Position numbers and translations under genes: made by a program | The notes under the pieces: model-generated | What the model saw: the letters and a program-made list of their open reading frames with translations, nothing else | Databases searched by the model: none | What the model was told of the DNA's origin: nothing | Assembly: GCF_001942495.1 (NCBI RefSeq) | Contig: NZ_MKZS01000001.1 | Span: 4,569,937 to 4,633,936 of the forward strand | Direction of reading: 5' to 3' | From: Moorena bouillonii PNG | Lineage (GTDB): Bacteria > Cyanobacteriota > Cyanobacteriia > Cyanobacteriales > Coleofasciculaceae | Length of the DNA stretch: 64,000 nucleotides | Shown: positions 54,658 to 63,412 of the stretch, piece after piece | Layout of the letters: the number at the start of each line of letters is the position of its first letter | How positions within the stretch are numbered: the stretch's first letter is position 1

Positions 54658-54864
54658 ATGAACGAGATTTTAACTGTTCGCAAATCTTCCATTAAACTAG
54701 TCCACGACTTAACCCTGGACACCTATACTGCGGATGAAGTGGACAAGCAGACGGGAATGTTCATTAACTACTTCAGTGGTTCTGGAATGGCTCTTGCAGT
54801 TGACTTACCGGATAACACAGCCCTACAAAGTCGCCTATCCAAAAAGCTGAAGGCTATGCAATAA
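54658..54864 (+). CDS. Small hypothetical protein
   Basis: 68 residues from the ATG at 54658 (MNEILTVRKSSIKLVHDLTL and onwards); the longer frame from 54610 has no clear start signal. The composition is soluble and protein-like (DTYTADEVDKQTGMFINYF, SKKLKAMQ). No family is recognised. Another small gene follows about 190 bp on, on the same strand. Confidence 0.45.
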   Translation: MNEILTVRKSSIKLVHDLTLDTYTADEVDKQTGMFINYFSGSGMALAVDLPDNTALQSRLSKKLKAMQ

Positions 54865-55055
54865 GAGAATTTCACAGTCCTACAATCTAAGTATCGGATG
54901 GAGTCTGGAGGACTAACTGATCTGTTCCTCTGGACGATTTCAGATGCTTTGACTTTCTGGGAGTACTAGGCATTTGTTTCCAATTCTGTCAAAAAAAAGC
55001 CAAGGAAAAAGCAAGAAACATTATCATTGCTTCTGCTCGGGCTAACCTCCAAATC

Positions 55056-55298
55056 GTGACCGACGAAGCCTTTGGTCGTGGGTACACCTCTGGGAAAGCA
55101 CAAGAACTGATGCTGGCCTATCAAGGTCAAAACCAGCGCCTCAAGAAAGACCTAGACCTAGCCAAGGAAGCCCTAGCCGAGCCAGACATCCTAGACGATG
55201 AAAACTGGCGGCTGCGGCAGCAAATCCGTGAAATGGGAGGAGTTCCGTACGACGAACAAATTGGATACACCAGCAACAATCCCAACGAACCTTTTTAG
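55056..55298 (+). CDS. Small hypothetical coiled-coil protein
   Basis: 80 residues from a GTG at 55056; the frame is open from 54921 with Lys/Ala-rich helical content (KKAKEKARNIIIASARANL), so the true start may be upstream and non-ATG. The middle is strongly coiled-coil-like (QNQRLKKDLDLAKEALAEPD). The C-terminus is MGGVPYDEQIGYTSNNPNEP. No family is recognised. Confidence 0.45.
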   Translation: MTDEAFGRGYTSGKAQELMLAYQGQNQRLKKDLDLAKEALAEPDILDDENWRLRQQIREMGGVPYDEQIGYTSNNPNEPF

Positions 55299-55552
55299 AT
55301 CCCAAATTTTTCCAAATTAATTGCGTACGCTTGAATGGCTTGAAAAACAGCACTTGAATAGAAGTAGAGTGGGCTCCTTCCTGCCCGCCCGAGGCAGGAA
55401 ACGAGCAAGATACCTGTTTCACCAAGATGCCCATTTCACTGTACAGAACTAGTGCCAACGAGAGACCATTTTTTGGGAGGAAGCTATTGCGTAAGTGTTG
55501 CCTCCCAATCCCGGTAACCCCAGTTACAAGCCTTATCAATACTGTAAATTGA

Positions 55553-58500
55553 TTATTTCGAGTCTGGCGGTAACTGTTGCGCTACGGTTTTGGGATCTTT
55601 ATCTATTTCCTCTGTATCTGGGTTGAGGTCGATGTCAGGATTGAGTTTTTGTGCTTCTTGATAGACAGAAATAGCCTTTTTTATTTTCCCCTGTATTGCT
55701 AGCCACCTACCCTGTCGTACCTTCTCTTGTGCCGCTAACAGTAGTGCTACTTTTTTAGGGTCTTTGTCGATTTCCTTTGTACTTGGGTTGAGGTCGATAT
55801 CGGGATAGAGTTTTTGTGCTTCTTGATAGGTAGAAATAGCCTGCTCTATTTCCCTATTCATTGCTAGCCGCCAACCCTGTTTTACTTTTCCTTTTGCAGC
55901 TAACAAGTGCGCTACTATTTTAGGGTCTTTGTCTTTTTCCTCTGTCTCTGGATTGAGGTCGATGTCAGGATTGAGTTTTTGCGCTTCTTGATAGACAGAA
56001 ATAGCCTGCTCTATTTCCCTATTCATTGCTAGCCGCCTACCCTGTTCTACTTTTCCTTTTGCGGCTAACAAGTGCGCTACTATTTTAGGGTCTTTGTCTT
56101 TTTCCTCTGTCTCTGGATTGAGGTCAATATCAGGATTGAGTTTTTGCGCTTCTTGATAGGTAGAAATAGCTTCCTTTATTTTCCCCTCTTCTGCTAAGAT
56201 CGCTCCAAATTGTATCTTGACTGGTGCGGCTAACAAGTGCGCTACTATTTTAGGGTCTTTGTCTTTTTCCTCTGTCTCTGGATTGAGGTCGATGTCAGGA
56301 TTAAGTTTTTGCGCTTTTTTAAATTTTTTAACAGCACTCTTGATATTTTGCTCTTTTTGTAAAATAGCTCGACCTTGTCTCACCAGAAATTCGGCTTTGG
56401 TTTTATCTTCCCAACTGGCATGCTTAAGACAAGCTTCTCCTGCTTTATTATTTTTAGGTGCAACGAGGTCAGGATGAAATTGCAGCTGATCACATCCCTC
56501 TTTTAAAGCCTCTTGCCAAGAGTAATTGCCCCACAAACGCACTGTTCTGTCGTTACTGCCACTGAGAATCTGTTTGCCATCTGGACTAAAAGCGATCGCA
56601 TTGACCCTACTTGTATGACCTTCAAAGGTATGGATTAGTTGACCGGTTTCTGTGTCCCACAACCGCACTGTTCTGTCGTTACTGCTACTGAGAATCTGTT
56701 TGCCATCTGGACTAAAAGCGATCGCAGTGACATAACTAGTATGACCTTGTAAGGGATGGATTAGTTGACCGGTTTCTGTGTCCCACAACCGTAAGGTACT
56801 GTCGTTACTGCCACTGAGAACCTGTTTGCCATCTGGGCTAAAGGCGATCGCATCGACATAACTAGTATGACCTTGTAAGGGATGGATTAGTTGACCGGTT
56901 TCTGTGTCCCACAACCGCACTGTTTTGTCCCAACTGCTACTGACAATCTGTTTGCCATCTGGACTAAAAGCGATATTAGAGACAGCCCTTGTATGACCTT
57001 GTAAGGTATGGATTAGTTGACCGGATTCTGTGTCCCACAACCGCACTGTTCTGTCGTTACTGCCACTGAGAATCTGTTTGCCATCTCGACTAAAAGCGAT
57101 CTCCCAGACAGCATCAGTATGACCTTCTAGTTGATGGAGAAGTTGACGGGATTCTGTGTCCCACAACTGCACTGTTCCGTCGTAACTGCCACTGAGAATC
57201 TGTTTGCCATCTCGACTAAAAGCGATCGCATTGACCCTACTTGTATGACCTTCTAGTTGATGGAGAAGTTGACGGGATTCTGTGTCCCACAACCGCACTG
57301 TTCCGTCGTAACTGCCACTGAGAATCTGTTTGCCATCTGGGCTAAAAGCGATCGCAGTGACCCTACTAGTATGACCTTCAAAGGTATGGATTAGTTGACG
57401 GGATTCGGTGTCCCACAACCGCACTGTGCGGTCCCTACTGCCACTGAGAATCTGCTTGCCATCTGGGCTAAAAGCGATCGCATCGACACCACCTGTATGA
57501 TCTTCTAATGTATGGATTAGTAGACGGGATTCGGTGTCCCACAAGCGCACTGTTTTGTCCTTACTGCCACTGAGAATCTGTTTGCCATCTGGACTAAAAG
57601 CGATATCCCAGACCTGATCTGTATGATCTTCTAATGTATGGAGAGTTTGACCAGATTCGGTGTCCCACAAGCGCACTGTGCGGTCCCAACTGCCACTGAT
57701 AATCTGCTTGCCATCTGGACTAAAAGCGAACGCAATGACATTATCTGTATGACCGTGTAAGGTATGGAGAGCTTGACCGGATTCAGTGTCCCACAACACT
57801 GTTTTGTTTAAACTCCCACTGAGAATCTGTTTGCCATCCGGACTAAAAGCGATATCATAGACACCATTTGTATGACCTTGTAATGTATGGATTAGTTGAC
57901 CGGATTCGGTGTCCCACAACCGCACTGTTTTGTCCCTACTGCCACTGAGAATCTGCTTGCCATCTGGACTAAAAGCGATATGATAGACCCCATCAGTATG
58001 ACCTTGTAATGTATGGATTAGTTGACCGGATTCGGTGTCCCACAACCGCACTGTTTTGTCGTCACTGCCACTGAGAATCTGTTTGCCATCTGCACTAAAA
58101 GCGATATCATAGACACCATTTGTATGACCTTGTAATGTATGGATTAGTTGACCGGATTCGGTGTCCCACAACCGCACTGTTTTGTCCCTACTTCTACTGA
58201 TAATCTGTTTGCCATCTGGACTAAAAGCGATATCATAGACACTATCTGTAGGACCTTGTAAGGTATGGATTAGTTGACCGGATTCGGTGTCCCACAACCG
58301 CACTGTTTTGTCCCTACTTCTACTGATAATCTGTTTGCCATCTGGACTAAAAGCGATATCATAGACACTATCTGTAGGACCTTGTAAGGTATGGATTAGT
58401 TGACCGGATTCGGTGTCCCACAACCGCACTGTTTTGTCCCTACTGCTACTGATAATCTGTTTGCCATCTGGACTAAAAGCGATATCATCGACATAATTTG

Positions 58501-61045
58501 TATGACCTTGTAAATGATTCCTTTCTCGAACCTTATCTAAGGTTCCAAATAAGCTAGAATGAACTTCATTGAACACTTTTGGTTGCAAGGATTTTTGGTA
58601 ATCTTGAATTTTAGCGGTTGATTCAATAGCTTGGATCAATTCTTCTGTAGTAGGTTTTACTGATAGAGAATACTTAATCTTGGTAGCTTCTGCGAGTAAG
58701 TCTGAGTTAATTGCCTCTTTACGAAATTGTAGACCCAAAATAGTGGCAATAACTCCAACCACTATAACCAATGTCAACCAAATCGTAAGTTGCTTCTGAT
58801 TTTTTTCTGCTAATTGACGTGCCTTTACCTCTGCTTTGCGTTTGGCTTCAGACTCCTCTAGTAGTTTCTGTTGACGTTGTTTTTCTTCCTGTTGACGTTG
58901 TTTTTCTTTGTCAATTATGTGATCGCGGACTTTTTGACTAACCTTAATAAGTTCTTGTGAATCACTATTAAGTTGACCCTGGTAAAGATGTTTAGTTAAA
59001 TAATCCTCAGCATTACTTAATTTTGCACCTTGTAATAAAAAAGCAATTTCTTCTGGTTTACCTTCCCTTTTCCACTCTTCAGCCGCTGCCTCAATCTTAC
59101 GGGCTATTCTCATCCCATCCCGGTTTTCACTTATCCAACTCCGCAACAGACTCCAATGACGAATCAAAGCTTCATGAGCCACATCCACCACTGCTACTCT
59201 CTCTGAGACTTCTTTCCCTACCATTTCAGTGGTAACAACTAGCTTTTCATCAGCCAACTTCTGAACTACGGTATCAATAAGTTCTTCGTTATAGCGCTGA
59301 TTCACTAAATTCGGCTTTAATACTCGTCTGCGGGTATCTTCTGTCCCTTCCCCCAACTGGGTCAGTGCCAGAAAAATATGCTTAACTGCTGCTTGTTTTT
59401 CTTCTGAAAGTAGCTCATATACCTCAGTCGCCCGTTGACGCAAAGTACCCATCACACCACCCAATTTGACATAGGTCTTGAGCCGCAAACAGTTATCAGT
59501 GCTTTCTTCCCACAGTCGTGTCAGGGTATATTGCAGTAATGGCAGATATCCTGGTGCATCCGCTACATCTGCCAGTATTTCTTTCACCAGTTCTGGCTCA
59601 ATGTCCAATTCTACCTGTTTAGCTGGTTCTACAATTGCTTGTCTTAACTTCTCTGGTGGCATCGGCGTAACTGTCACCAAATTTTGTTGAATCTGCTGTG
59701 CTAATCCGCTATAGTCCTGTTCAAGACATTTACCAAAAAAGTCTGCTCGCATCGTCAATACCAAGCAGAGTTTATCCCCGGTTTTAGGTAAAGCTCCTAA
59801 TAAGCATTCAAAAAACTGTTGTCTTTCTGAGCTATCCTGACACAAAGTAAATGCTTCTTCAAACTGATCAACTACCAGTATCACCCGCTGGGTATCGGTC
59901 ACAGCGATTAATTGTCTCAACCCTTCAGAACCCTTTAAGATCAAATCCTCGGCTTGAGCTAATTGAGTCGCCCGTTCGATATCAGATAACCCAGAATCTA
60001 AAAAGCTTAGTGCTAAGGAATTGAGGGGATGTTCACCGGGCTGAAGGATTTTTATCTGCCAACTTTCACTACCCGATAACCTCCGTCCCAGTTGTAACTG
60101 ATACAACAATCCCGCCCTAACTACACTAGATTTCCCACTACCAGACGCTCCCAAGACAGCCAGAAAATTACCAACACGCACCTTTTCCAACAATTGATCC
60201 GTTAAGGCAGTACGACCGTAGAAATACCTGGCATCTTCTTCCGTACAATCAAAATAAGCCAAACCCTTATAAGGACAGATACTTTTTGCCGAGGCAGCCA
60301 ACTGTCTTGTTGCTGCTGTCCACCTGCGAGTCAGATTAATCGGTTCACCAGAATTACTAAAAATAGGACGCTGGGGAAAAGCATTCTGTTGTTGAGTAAG
60401 TAAATCAACTAAGGAATAGTTAGTTACCCATCGCTCCTGGCTTGGTTCCAATCCCTTGATCAGTGCAGAGGTGAGAACACTATGATTACTATCAATTTCC
60501 TCATAGGCCAGTTCAAAGGCACGAGAAGCAGCAATGAAACACCGGTCTCTGCCTTTACCCCGGTCTCCAGGGTCTGCTTCTGCTACATTTAGGACTTCTC
60601 CGGCATAACAGCAATCTAAAATAATAATCTGCTGCCTTACGTCACTTTCTTGTAGTAGTTCCCGCAACCATTTTAAACGAACACCCCAGTTACCCATGTC
60701 CGGGTTAACATAACTAGTTGCCAAAAAGCCTTCTTGTATCCCTTTGCTCTTTCGTAAACCATGCCCAGAAAAATAGAGTAGCGCTGTATCTGGGGTTTTC
60801 CCATTTGGTTTGAACAATTGTACTATGGCGTCTTCTAACTGAGTTAGAGTGACTTTGGTTTTTTTACCAACCCGAATGGTATTATTCTGTTTATCCTTAA
60901 CCGCCGGGAGTCGCGTTACCTTAAAGTCTCCATACTTCTCTAGTAATTGGGCTATAGCTTCTGCATCCTGCCCAGGTGCCGTTAAATTATTGAGGCGTTC
61001 ATAGCTGTAGGTATTAATTCCTATTACTAAGGCATTCCGACTCAT
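55553..61045 (-). CDS. Caspase-like / nSTAND1 ATPase / WD40 / TPR-like giant protein
   Basis: 1830 residues. Caspase-like (C14) domain at about 1-240: catalytic His in LYFSGHGLRK (His 95), Cys in IILDCCYAGE (Cys 146). nSTAND1-type ATPase at about 255-700: Walker A VLGASGSGKSSV (about 298-309), Walker B VILVVDQFEEA (about 388-398). A membrane helix lies at about 750-770 (IWLTLVIVVGVIATILG). Sixteen WD40 units of 42 residues run about 845-1515 (IAFSPDGKQIISGSWDRTV type), some identical. Five about 65-residue C-terminal units follow (AQKLNPDIDLNPETEEKDKD type). This is a sensor-ATPase-protease design used in cyanobacterial conflict and possible cell-death systems. The gene is divergent, by 95 bp, from a Trypco1-like gene. 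Confidence 0.93.
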   Translation of the reverse strand: MSRNALVIGINTYSYERLNNLTAPGQDAEAIAQLLEKYGDFKVTRLPAVKDKQNNTIRVGKKTKVTLTQLEDAIVQLFKPNGKTPDTALLYFSGHGLRKSKGIQEGFLATSYVNPDMGNWGVRLKWLRELLQESDVRQQIIILDCCYAGEVLNVAEADPGDRGKGRDRCFIAASRAFELAYEEIDSNHSVLTSALIKGLEPSQERWVTNYSLVDLLTQQQNAFPQRPIFSNSGEPINLTRRWTAATRQLAASAKSICPYKGLAYFDCTEEDARYFYGRTALTDQLLEKVRVGNFLAVLGASGSGKSSVVRAGLLYQLQLGRRLSGSESWQIKILQPGEHPLNSLALSFLDSGLSDIERATQLAQAEDLILKGSEGLRQLIAVTDTQRVILVVDQFEEAFTLCQDSSERQQFFECLLGALPKTGDKLCLVLTMRADFFGKCLEQDYSGLAQQIQQNLVTVTPMPPEKLRQAIVEPAKQVELDIEPELVKEILADVADAPGYLPLLQYTLTRLWEESTDNCLRLKTYVKLGGVMGTLRQRATEVYELLSEEKQAAVKHIFLALTQLGEGTEDTRRRVLKPNLVNQRYNEELIDTVVQKLADEKLVVTTEMVGKEVSERVAVVDVAHEALIRHWSLLRSWISENRDGMRIARKIEAAAEEWKREGKPEEIAFLLQGAKLSNAEDYLTKHLYQGQLNSDSQELIKVSQKVRDHIIDKEKQRQQEEKQRQQKLLEESEAKRKAEVKARQLAEKNQKQLTIWLTLVIVVGVIATILGLQFRKEAINSDLLAEATKIKYSLSVKPTTEELIQAIESTAKIQDYQKSLQPKVFNEVHSSLFGTLDKVRERNHLQGHTNYVDDIAFSPDGKQIISSSRDKTVRLWDTESGQLIHTLQGPTDSVYDIAFSPDGKQIISRSRDKTVRLWDTESGQLIHTLQGPTDSVYDIAFSPDGKQIISRSRDKTVRLWDTESGQLIHTLQGHTNGVYDIAFSADGKQILSGSDDKTVRLWDTESGQLIHTLQGHTDGVYHIAFSPDGKQILSGSRDKTVRLWDTESGQLIHTLQGHTNGVYDIAFSPDGKQILSGSLNKTVLWDTESGQALHTLHGHTDNVIAFAFSPDGKQIISGSWDRTVRLWDTESGQTLHTLEDHTDQVWDIAFSPDGKQILSGSKDKTVRLWDTESRLLIHTLEDHTGGVDAIAFSPDGKQILSGSRDRTVRLWDTESRQLIHTFEGHTSRVTAIAFSPDGKQILSGSYDGTVRLWDTESRQLLHQLEGHTSRVNAIAFSRDGKQILSGSYDGTVQLWDTESRQLLHQLEGHTDAVWEIAFSRDGKQILSGSNDRTVRLWDTESGQLIHTLQGHTRAVSNIAFSPDGKQIVSSSWDKTVRLWDTETGQLIHPLQGHTSYVDAIAFSPDGKQVLSGSNDSTLRLWDTETGQLIHPLQGHTSYVTAIAFSPDGKQILSSSNDRTVRLWDTETGQLIHTFEGHTSRVNAIAFSPDGKQILSGSNDRTVRLWGNYSWQEALKEGCDQLQFHPDLVAPKNNKAGEACLKHASWEDKTKAEFLVRQGRAILQKEQNIKSAVKKFKKAQKLNPDIDLNPETEEKDKDPKIVAHLLAAPVKIQFGAILAEEGKIKEAISTYQEAQKLNPDIDLNPETEEKDKDPKIVAHLLAAKGKVEQGRRLAMNREIEQAISVYQEAQKLNPDIDLNPETEEKDKDPKIVAHLLAAKGKVKQGWRLAMNREIEQAISTYQEAQKLYPDIDLNPSTKEIDKDPKKVALLLAAQEKVRQGRWLAIQGKIKKAISVYQEAQKLNPDIDLNPDTEEIDKDPKTVAQQLPPDSK

Positions 61046-61140
61046 AACAACCAGCTTTTTTTTTTAGATAAATAAATAATTAATAGGAATACAATTATGT
61101 TATCAATTTTGCCGGTAAATAGTTTAGCAAATATTATCCT

Positions 61141-61545
61141 ATGAGACTATTAACGCCAATTCAGCTAGAGGATGGCACAATTATTTATGTTGAAGTTACA
61201 GAGGATTTAGACATTCCTACGGTAAGCAGCCCAGACAACCAATACGAAGAGGAAGAGGAAGAAGAAGCCCTCACCGACAAGGGCATGAGTTCTCCTGAAA
61301 GGCTACGACAGCAAATAATACAACATGCTCAAACCATTGAAGGGACGATCCGGGCTTACACTATTATTGGCTTAAATGCGTTTAAGAAAAAGCCAATCCC
61401 TAATGTTAAAAAAGTTACCCTAGAATTTGGAATTGAATTAGGGGGAGAAGCGGGGATTCCTTATGTAACCAAAGGCACTGCTAAAAGTAATCTTAAGATA
61501 ACAGTAGAGTGCTCGCTTCCTAAGCAAGTTGAAAATAAAACTTAG
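61141..61545 (+). CDS. Trypco1-like small protein
   Basis: 134 residues. The N-terminal MRLLTPIQLEDGTIIYVEVT strand pattern is followed by an acidic run (YEEEEEEEALTDK, about 38-50). The C-terminal half VKKVTLEFGIELGGEAGIPY and SNLKITVECSLPKQ fits the trypsin-co-occurring domain 1 (Trypco1/CU044_2847-type) pattern. Such domains sit in predicted NTP-dependent conflict systems with proteases and STAND ATPases. Here it is 95 bp divergent from a caspase-nSTAND1-WD40 gene. The family call is from memory of the pattern and not searched. Confidence 0.6.
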   Translation: MRLLTPIQLEDGTIIYVEVTEDLDIPTVSSPDNQYEEEEEEEALTDKGMSSPERLRQQIIQHAQTIEGTIRAYTIIGLNAFKKKPIPNVKKVTLEFGIELGGEAGIPYVTKGTAKSNLKITVECSLPKQVENKT

Positions 61546-61855
61546 TTAAAACAAATTACGCGTTCGCTTTTAGCGGAAGCTTTGCTTCATCGCTTTTAGC
61601 GGAAGCGAAGCTTCATCGCTTGCAAGTAACTGAACCAGTTTCCGTAGGGTAAACACATTTACCGATGGAGTGCGTAGGCATGTTCAAAGAGAGCGTACGC
61701 ACTCCATCCTGAACCCCGCTTCACCCTATCCATACTTGGCATAGCGCATCACATTCAGGACTTCCGAACATCTCAATCCCCAGAAGTATTAGTTACATCG
61801 GGCAACCCTGATTTCAACACCTACCCCATGTGTTTCTTAGGAGTTAAGCCTGGTT
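61546..61855. repeat. Gap with CGCTTTTAGCGGAAGC repeats and 65-bp repeat copy C
   Basis: CGCTTTTAGCGGAAGC units (61564-61620) come first. Copy C of the three-copy repeat follows (61736-61806; CATTCAGGACTTCCGAACAT, TTAGTTACATCGGGCAA). It is 50 bp past the stop of the RTX gene on the minus strand. No gene is seen. Confidence 0.65.
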
Positions 61856-63412
61856 CTAACTCATAAAGTTGGAAATGTTGTTAAGGGCGCTCTCACTTAC
61901 CCCTTCTACTAAACCTATCGTGCTATTGTTTGCTTCGATAGTAGTTGCGCTAGGAAGTTGGGTGAATGACAGAGCCCCAAAGGTTAGACCATCATCTAAT
62001 AAGAATTTATCTATACCAACTTCAAAGTCAGTTATAAATTGACTTTGAGTACTTCTCAACACAAATATGTCGGCATCGGAACCACCAGTGAGAGTGTTCA
62101 GTGGACCATTACCTCCATCAAGTAGATCTTCACCATTACCGCCAACAAGGGTATCAACACCATTACCGCCAACAAGGGTATCATTACCATCACCACCTCG
62201 CAGCAGGTCATTTCCAGAGAGACCAGAAAGGGTATCGTTACCACCTTGACCATTGATAACGTCATCCGAGTTGTTGAAGCCAGAGGTGTTGTTATTTAAA
62301 TCATTGAGGAAGGTTACTGTATTGGGATTAAAGACGGTGCTACGAAGTTGATTCGCATTAACAACATCAAAGCTATCTTGAATTGTCAGATCGTTATCGA
62401 ACAGTATATTGCCGATGCCTTGTGAAAGGTTATCGAGATCCTCAAGATTAAAGTTTTTCAGAACCACCTTATCACTGCTATTTCCCTCAAAGGTAATCTC
62501 TAAGTCACTTCCATTCTGAGTGAGAAGTAAATTTTTTGCGGTCTGTCCTGAATCAGAAAACTCTATGATATCGACTTCGTCAATAACAGCTTGAGATGGG
62601 TTTGTCCCAGTGCCAACACCTCCGAAATCAGTAATAATGTCATTCCCTCCACCGAAGGCGTCAAATCTGTCTTGTCCACCACCTCCAATTGCAATGTCAT
62701 TTCCAAAGCTACCAAAGAAGAAGTCATTTCCAGACCCACCATTAAGAATGTCATCACCTAGACCACTACTAAGAGTGTCATTTCCAGAACCACCGTTAAG
62801 GTTGTCGTCGCCAAATCCACCACGAATAGAGTCACTACCGTTCCCACCATTTAATGTCACATTAGGATTAGAGCTTGAGAATAAAATTCCCTCGGCGTTG
62901 AGAGTATCATTGCCATTTCCACCATTAAGAATGTCATCACCGTCTCTTCGGGTCTCTAGAAGATCATCGCCATCTCCACCATTAAGAGTGTCACTAAGAC
63001 CTCGGCTCAAGAGGGTATCGTTACCAGAGCCACCGTCAAGAATATCAATTGAAGGTGTAAATCCAGTTCTTATTTCATTGCCATCTCCAAAGAGCTGATC
63101 ATCACCATCTTCACCAAAAAGGATATTGGTACTTGAAACTCCACTTGTTCCACTAGAAAGAGTGTCATTACCATTCCCACCAAAAATAGTATCTGAGGCG
63201 GGTCCACCATCGAGGTTATCATTACCTTCCCCACCAAAAAGGATGTCATTGCCAAAAAAATCATCGATAATATCATTACCCACCCCACCAATGATAGTAT
63301 CATTGCCACTTTGACCATTGAGAGTATCGTTGCCAAGTTGACCATCAATTAGATCACTACCACCTCCACCATTGAGGCTGTCGTTATTCACAGTACCTGA
63401 AATTATTGCCAT
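61856..63412 (-). CDS. RTX-type calcium-binding repeat protein
   Basis: 518 residues. Many nonapeptide units of the GGxGxDxUx kind are seen, for example NGGGGSDLIDG, FGGEGNDNLDGG, LSGLSGNDLLRGGDGND and LVGGNGEDLLDGGNG. They form two blocks (about 1-260 and 380-445) around an ordinary domain with QNGSDLEITFEGNSSDKVVLKNF (about 297-320). These parallel beta-rolls bind calcium outside the cell, and such proteins are usually secreted by a type I system through a C-terminal signal. The C-terminus (SESALNNISNFMS) is suitable but not proven. No transporter is next to it. The ATG at 63412 follows AAGGAG on the coding strand. Confidence 0.92.
   Translation of the reverse strand: MAIISGTVNNDSLNGGGGSDLIDGQLGNDTLNGQSGNDTIIGGVGNDIIDDFFGNDILFGGEGNDNLDGGPASDTIFGGNGNDTLSSGTSGVSSTNILFGEDGDDQLFGDGNEIRTGFTPSIDILDGGSGNDTLLSRGLSDTLNGGDGDDLLETRRDGDDILNGGNGNDTLNAEGILFSSSNPNVTLNGGNGSDSIRGGFGDDNLNGGSGNDTLSSGLGDDILNGGSGNDFFFGSFGNDIAIGGGGQDRFDAFGGGNDIITDFGGVGTGTNPSQAVIDEVDIIEFSDSGQTAKNLLLTQNGSDLEITFEGNSSDKVVLKNFNLEDLDNLSQGIGNILFDNDLTIQDSFDVVNANQLRSTVFNPNTVTFLNDLNNNTSGFNNSDDVINGQGGNDTLSGLSGNDLLRGGDGNDTLVGGNGVDTLVGGNGEDLLDGGNGPLNTLTGGSDADIFVLRSTQSQFITDFEVGIDKFLLDDGLTFGALSFTQLPSATTIEANNSTIGLVEGVSESALNNISNFMS

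Noticed and set aside
62067-63348. Plus- and minus-strand frames rich in Pro/Ser or Met/Leu
   Set aside because: They are shadow frames of the RTX glycine/aspartate repeats.
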